From positions 1,302,001-1,366,000 of the forward strand of contig CBDIDH010000001.1 of assembly GCA_965277595.1 (NCBI GenBank): a DNA stretch of 64,000 bases, read 5' to 3'. Source of the stretch: CBDIDH01 sp965277595 (GTDB taxonomy: Bacteria > Planctomycetota > Planctomycetia > Isosphaerales > Isosphaeraceae). Below, in pieces: positions 60,436 to 64,000 of this stretch (position 1 is its first letter; every line of letters begins with the position of its first letter). The notes beneath the pieces are model-generated. The model saw only the letters and a list, made by a program, of their open reading frames with translations. It did no database searches and was not told where the DNA came from. The position numbers were made by a program, and so were the translations under genes.

Positions 60436-60747
60436 TCAAGAACGCTTCGGCTCCGCCTTCGCGCGTTTGTGCGGCGGCGGTTGCAAGCGAAGAAACGCCC
60501 GCAAAAGTGGTTTCGCTGCTCTGGGTAGTCTCGCGCGGGGTGCGACCGTCGGTGATTTGGTGAATTGCCAGGCGACCACGCTCGGACTGATAAGAATCAG
60601 CACGACCGTGCTCATCATGATCAGTTCAGTGATTGTTTGAATCCTCAATTCAGCGGGCGTCCAGCCCAGGGGCGTGAGCAAGACGGCCACGCCCGCCACG
60701 ACACACATCCACGGCCAGATTTTGAAACGAAGCCAGGTTGAAGGCAT
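60436..60747 (-). CDS. Small membrane protein, hypothetical
   Basis: 103 aa from the ATG at 60747, which has GGGGAG about ten bases upstream; the frame opens at 60765. It has two hydrophobic spans (WPWMCVVAGVAVLLTPLGW and ELIMMSTVVLILISPSVVAW) and a basic, Arg/Lys/Pro-rich C-terminus. Not recognised. Convergent with the Fe-S carrier gene across a strong hairpin. Confidence 0.5.
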   Translation of the reverse strand: MPSTWLRFKIWPWMCVVAGVAVLLTPLGWTPAELRIQTITELIMMSTVVLILISPSVVAWQFTKSPTVAPRARLPRAAKPLLRAFLRLQPPPHKRAKAEPKRS

Positions 60748-60932
60748 GGCGAACGGTCTCCCCACGCAGGGTGCCGGGTGTCATTCCTTGGTTTTTCCAC
60801 GCGACGTTCTCAACCCCATCAATGTCGGCACGTCTTGTGCGACTAAAAAATTGAGAACCGCCGACCCGCGTCCGCCCGCGGAGAGACGCTGGCCACGCTT
60901 TCTCACTCATCCTAGATTGAGACATTTCCACG

Positions 60933-61952
60933 ATGCGAGACCGTGACGCCCTTTTGATCGGGGCCATTGTCGGAGCCGGTGCCCTCCTTGGTGCGCGGGC
61001 CTGGCGGCGCTCTCAGCGGCGGATCGATCTGACTGACCGGGTCGTTCTCATCACCGGCGCGTCGAGCGGTCACGGCCTGATTCTCGCCCAGCTCGCGGCC
61101 GAGCGCGGCGCGCGCCTGGTCCTCGCCGCCCGATCGCTCGATGCGCTTGATGAGGCCCGGCCCGAACTTCTTCGCCTGGGCGCTCGCGACGTCCTGAACG
61201 TGGCGACGGATGTTCGCGACGAGGGTCAGGTCCGTTCGATGATCGACCAGGCGATTGCCCGGCACGGTCGGATCGACGTTCTGATTAACAATGCTGGCCT
61301 GATCCAGGTTGGCCCGGTTGACGCGATGACCGTCGACGACTTCCGCGACGCGATGGCCACGAACTACTGGGGCGCGGTTTACGCCTCGCTCGCCGTCTTG
61401 CCGCACATGAAGGCCCAGAAGTTCGGCCGGATCGGCAATGTCTCGTCGGTGGGCGGCAAGCTAGCCGTGCCGCACCTTTTGCCCTACACGGCGAGCAAGT
61501 TTGCCCTGACCGGATTCACCGAGGGACTTCGCGCCGAGCTTGCCGGAGAGAACATTCTCGTCACCGGCCTTTACCCGGCGACGATGCGAACGGGCGGCCA
61601 CGCCCACGCCCAGTTCAAGGGGAATCAAGAGTCCGAATACGCCTGGTTCGCGCTCGGCGACTCGATTCCCGGGCTCGCCAGCTCGGCCGAGACGGTCGCC
61701 CGCAAGTTCCTTGCTGGAATCTGCAACGGCGACCCCCAGGTCGTCGTTGGCCTTCAGACCCATCTGGCCGTGCTCTTTCATAACCTCTTACCCGACGAGA
61801 CCGCCGAGTTGTCTTCGCTGGTCGATCGCTTTCTGCTTCCCGGTTCGACCGGCCTGCCGACCGCCTCGATTCGCGGCGACGCACTCAGCGGCACCCTACC
61901 CGGCCTCCTCAACCGTGTCATTCCCTCGGGCACCCGGCCGGGATCGGCCTGA
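60933..61952 (+). CDS. Membrane-anchored SDR-family oxidoreductase
   Basis: 339 aa. An N-terminal hydrophobic segment (ALLIGAIVGAGALLGARAW) precedes a Rossmann domain: VVLITGASSGHGLILAQLA (the middle Gly of the usual GxGIG replaced), NNAGLIQVGPVDAMT, Ser in GNVSSVGGKLAVPHL, and Tyr-x3-Lys in YTASKFALTGF. The C-terminal 100 residues (WFALGDSIPGLASSAETVARKFLAGI and LHNLLPDE-like helices) resemble those of predicted short-chain dehydrogenases with a lipid-like substrate. No partner genes give the substrate. Confidence 0.87.
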   Translation: MRDRDALLIGAIVGAGALLGARAWRRSQRRIDLTDRVVLITGASSGHGLILAQLAAERGARLVLAARSLDALDEARPELLRLGARDVLNVATDVRDEGQVRSMIDQAIARHGRIDVLINNAGLIQVGPVDAMTVDDFRDAMATNYWGAVYASLAVLPHMKAQKFGRIGNVSSVGGKLAVPHLLPYTASKFALTGFTEGLRAELAGENILVTGLYPATMRTGGHAHAQFKGNQESEYAWFALGDSIPGLASSAETVARKFLAGICNGDPQVVVGLQTHLAVLFHNLLPDETAELSSLVDRFLLPGSTGLPTASIRGDALSGTLPGLLNRVIPSGTRPGSA

Positions 61953-61967
61953 ATCGAGGGAATCATC

Positions 61968-62085
61968 AGGTGAATGGCGAATTTCTTCATTTCAATGACC
62001 CATGGCCGATGACCAATAAGGCGGAATTCTCGGTCATCGGTCCTTGGTCATCGGTCATTGAAAAAATCCACTCCGCAATCCTCCC
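61968..62085. repeat. Palindromic repeat, TGACC family, with outer ends
   Basis: Arms TTTCAATGACC (61990-62000) and its perfect complement (62053-62063), an inner pair CCGATGACC/GGTCATCGG (62006-62014 and 62032-62040), and GAATTC (62024-62029) in the loop. The outer 29 bases on each side still match at 21 positions and end in AGGTGAATGGC and the complement GGGAGGATTGC, which resembles the MITE-like ends at 59635. It begins 16 bases after the SDR stop and covers over a third of the 307-base gap before the kinase gene. Confidence 0.75.
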
Positions 62086-62259
62086 TTGGGAATTGTTCTC
62101 GCCTTTGCGGAAAATCGGGCGCTGACGTAGACTACAGGGACGAGGTTCACAAAGCGACCGACCACGGGGAATGTTGAGGCCCGCGAGTCGGCCATTGAGG
62201 GTCAACGTCAACGGTCGACGTGCCTCTTGTTTTGCGTGTGGGAGGCGCCGGGAGTCGTC

Positions 62260-63981
62260 ATGAGCCAGCCCGAAGAGACCGGCCGACCCGCGGTCGAGGA
62301 GACGGGGCAATGGACCCTCGGCCTCGGCCTGAATCCGCGCGACCTGACCGGCCGGACACTCGGCGACTTCGAGGTGCAACGGCTCCTGGGTCGGGGCGGA
62401 ATGGGTGAGGTGTACCTCGCCCGACAGGTCAGTCTCAACCGCCCGGTCGCGCTCAAGGTCCTCCGCGCCGACCTGCCGACGAAGGGGGTTTATCTCAGCC
62501 GGTTCGAGGCCGAGGCGGCGGCCGTCGCCAAGCTGAACCACCCGAACATCGTCCACATTTACACGCTCGGCGTTACCGACGACATCCGCTTCATCGCGAT
62601 GGAATACGTGCAGGGGACGAACCTCCGCGAGTACATCGTCAAGAAAGGGGCGATTGAGTTCCCCCTCGCCCTCTCGATCATGCGGCAGGCGGGAATCGCC
62701 GTCGGCGTCGCTGGTGAGGTTGGCCTTGTTCACCGCGACATCAAGCCCGAGAACCTCCTCTTGACCAAGCGCGGTCAGGTCAAGGTCGCCGATTTCGGCC
62801 TCTGCCGCGACCTCGATTCGGAGGAAGTTCACCTGACCCAGCCCGGGGTCACGATGGGCACGCCGACGTACATGAGTCCCGAACAGGCCCAGGGGCGCAA
62901 GCTCGACCACCGGAGCGACCTCTACTCGCTCGGCGTCACCTTTTACCACATGCTCACCGGCGAGGTCCCCTTTCGCGGCGATGCACCGCTAGCGATCGCC
63001 CTGAAGCACGTTCACGACACCCCGGTCAGCCCCCGCGTCCATCGTCCCGAAATCCCCCCGGAACTGGAACGCCTGGTCCTCAAACTGATGGCCAAATCGC
63101 CCGACGACCGCTTCCAGTCGGCCGCGGAAATGCTTCGCGACCTGGCCCGGGTCCGCGAATCGATGCAGAGCCCGACCGGCGCCCAGCCTCAGGTTGACAT
63201 CCCGACCGCCGCCTCGCACCTGCCAGCGCTCGCGGCCTCGGCGTCAACCTCCGCCTCCGCCTCCGCCCCGGCGAAGGCCAAACCCCGGGCCGTCCCGAAG
63301 GCTCGGCCCTCGGTCGATCCCGGCCGCCCCTTGATCGGTCGCCTCGCCGGCTCGGCGCTGGTGGCCCTGGCCCTAGCCGCTGGGGCGGGAACCGGCTGGG
63401 CCAACCGTCCCGAAGACCTCCTCGCCCCTCGCGCTCTCGACGAGGAACCCCGATTGCCCCCCGGCCTCTGGATTGCCCCGTCGTGGAAGAGCATCGAGAA
63501 GCTCAACACCGCCGAGGATCAATACCACTGGGCTCTCGTCCGCGCTCCGGCCGAGGTCCAGGAAGCCGCCTGGCTCGCCGTCCCCGGGAATTTCCCGTCC
63601 TCGCGCGAATGGTCAGCTCGGGCCTATACCCAGCTTGCCCGTCATCTCCTGGTCCAGCACGATAGCGACCGCCTTCGTGTCCTCGCCGACGAGATCGCCC
63701 GCTGGGATGGTGCCCAGACTCACGAAAAAGAGCTTGCCGAAGTCATCCGTGCCGGTGTCGAAGCCCTCGACGGCGACCTCGACGGCGTTCTTGACGCCTT
63801 CGCCAGTCGGATCGATCCCGCCAAGCTCACCGACCCCGCCCTGCTTGAGCTGAGCCTGGAAGTCTCCGACCAGGCCGATCGCGCCGCGGCTCGGGCCGGT
63901 TCCCCCGGGAACACGACGCTCGCCCGGCAGAACCTGCGCAACGTCCGCCAGAAACTTATTCTCCGCCTTCGAGGTATTTGA
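62260..63981 (+). CDS. Serine/threonine protein kinase, single membrane span
   Basis: 573 aa from the ATG at 62260, with GGGAG six bases upstream; an earlier TTG at 62227 is unlikely. Complete Hanks-type kinase: Gly-loop LLGRGGMGEVYLA, Lys in VALKVL, catalytic HRDIKPEN, DFG, activation segment GTPTYMSPEQAQG. Then an Ala/Ser/Pro-rich linker, one hydrophobic span (LAGSALVALALAAGAGTGWA, near 365-385) and a helical exported region of about 190 residues, possibly TPR-like. All catalytic residues are intact, unlike the DWG of the kinase at the left edge. It ends 19 bases before the window edge. Confidence 0.93.
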   Translation: MSQPEETGRPAVEETGQWTLGLGLNPRDLTGRTLGDFEVQRLLGRGGMGEVYLARQVSLNRPVALKVLRADLPTKGVYLSRFEAEAAAVAKLNHPNIVHIYTLGVTDDIRFIAMEYVQGTNLREYIVKKGAIEFPLALSIMRQAGIAVGVAGEVGLVHRDIKPENLLLTKRGQVKVADFGLCRDLDSEEVHLTQPGVTMGTPTYMSPEQAQGRKLDHRSDLYSLGVTFYHMLTGEVPFRGDAPLAIALKHVHDTPVSPRVHRPEIPPELERLVLKLMAKSPDDRFQSAAEMLRDLARVRESMQSPTGAQPQVDIPTAASHLPALAASASTSASASAPAKAKPRAVPKARPSVDPGRPLIGRLAGSALVALALAAGAGTGWANRPEDLLAPRALDEEPRLPPGLWIAPSWKSIEKLNTAEDQYHWALVRAPAEVQEAAWLAVPGNFPSSREWSARAYTQLARHLLVQHDSDRLRVLADEIARWDGAQTHEKELAEVIRAGVEALDGDLDGVLDAFASRIDPAKLTDPALLELSLEVSDQADRAAARAGSPGNTTLARQNLRNVRQKLILRLRGI

Positions 63982-64000
63982 ATCGCGTGACTTGCCCGAT

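Noticed and set aside
61987..62949. 320-codon minus-strand frame opposite the right-hand kinase
   Set aside because: It runs through a repeat and conserved kinase motifs of the plus strand.

Overview
The window is 64 kb of GC-rich chromosome with clear marks of a planctomycete, most likely the Isosphaeraceae group. It has a PEP-CTERM exported protein, a DUF1592-type cytochrome next to a DUF1552 protein, a DUF1080 protein, a small exported lipocalin-like protein, several very long hybrid histidine kinases and TPR-tailed Ser/Thr kinases. There are no rRNA, tRNA, CRISPR, phage or transposase genes. Genes are mostly single or in short runs on both strands, and many gaps carry one related family of palindromic repeats. 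All calls are from reading the sequence; no database search was possible.

Layout. 1-11.3 kb: a truncated membrane Ser/Thr kinase, a TolB-like/TPR exported protein, a WecA/MraY-type sugar-phosphate transferase, an AT-richer unknown gene, a WD40 protein, a small exported Pro/Thr-rich protein, a zinc-ribbon coiled-coil protein and a PEP-CTERM beta-propeller. 12-21.5 kb: two giant PAS/GAF hybrid histidine kinases flanking a PLP-dependent Cys/Met-metabolism enzyme. 21.5-27.2 kb (minus strand): an exported alpha/beta hydrolase, a small exported protein, then a run of enolase-superfamily racemase, M20 deacylase, GNAT acyltransferase and YjbQ. The first three resemble the known N-succinyl route that turns D-amino acids into L-amino acids.

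27.3-31.3 kb: two convergent msrB genes (one exported, one cytosolic), a Uma2 nuclease, a ferritin-like protein and a small membrane protein. 31.3-44.3 kb: an alpha-glucan/trehalose block in which treS-maltokinase fusion, glgE and glgB together encode the GlgE pathway (trehalose to maltose to maltose-1-phosphate to branched glucan). A GH63-like glycosidase overlapped with an SDR dehydrogenase lies just beyond, separated by an oppositely oriented membrane protein with a WGR-like domain. 44.6-50 kb: a von Willebrand A protein, a MoaD/ThiS-like ubiquitin-fold protein coupled to a BNR beta-propeller, a small unknown gene and a glycosyltransferase. 50.3-58 kb: the DUF1592/DUF1552 pair, a 2-hydroxyacid dehydrogenase, a GH10-like protein lacking both catalytic glutamates, and a double DUF1080 protein. 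58.2-64 kb: IscS-like cysteine desulfurase and an A-type Fe-S carrier separated by complex nested palindromes, a small membrane protein, a membrane-anchored SDR, and a complete Ser/Thr kinase.

The most unusual non-coding signal is the repeat family: inverted arms built from 7-bp TGACCRA units, loops often centred on GAATTC, and outer ends resembling GGATTGCAA. One copy (59624-59887) is flanked by an 11-bp direct repeat, as expected of a mobilised MITE, and has a second palindrome nested inside it.
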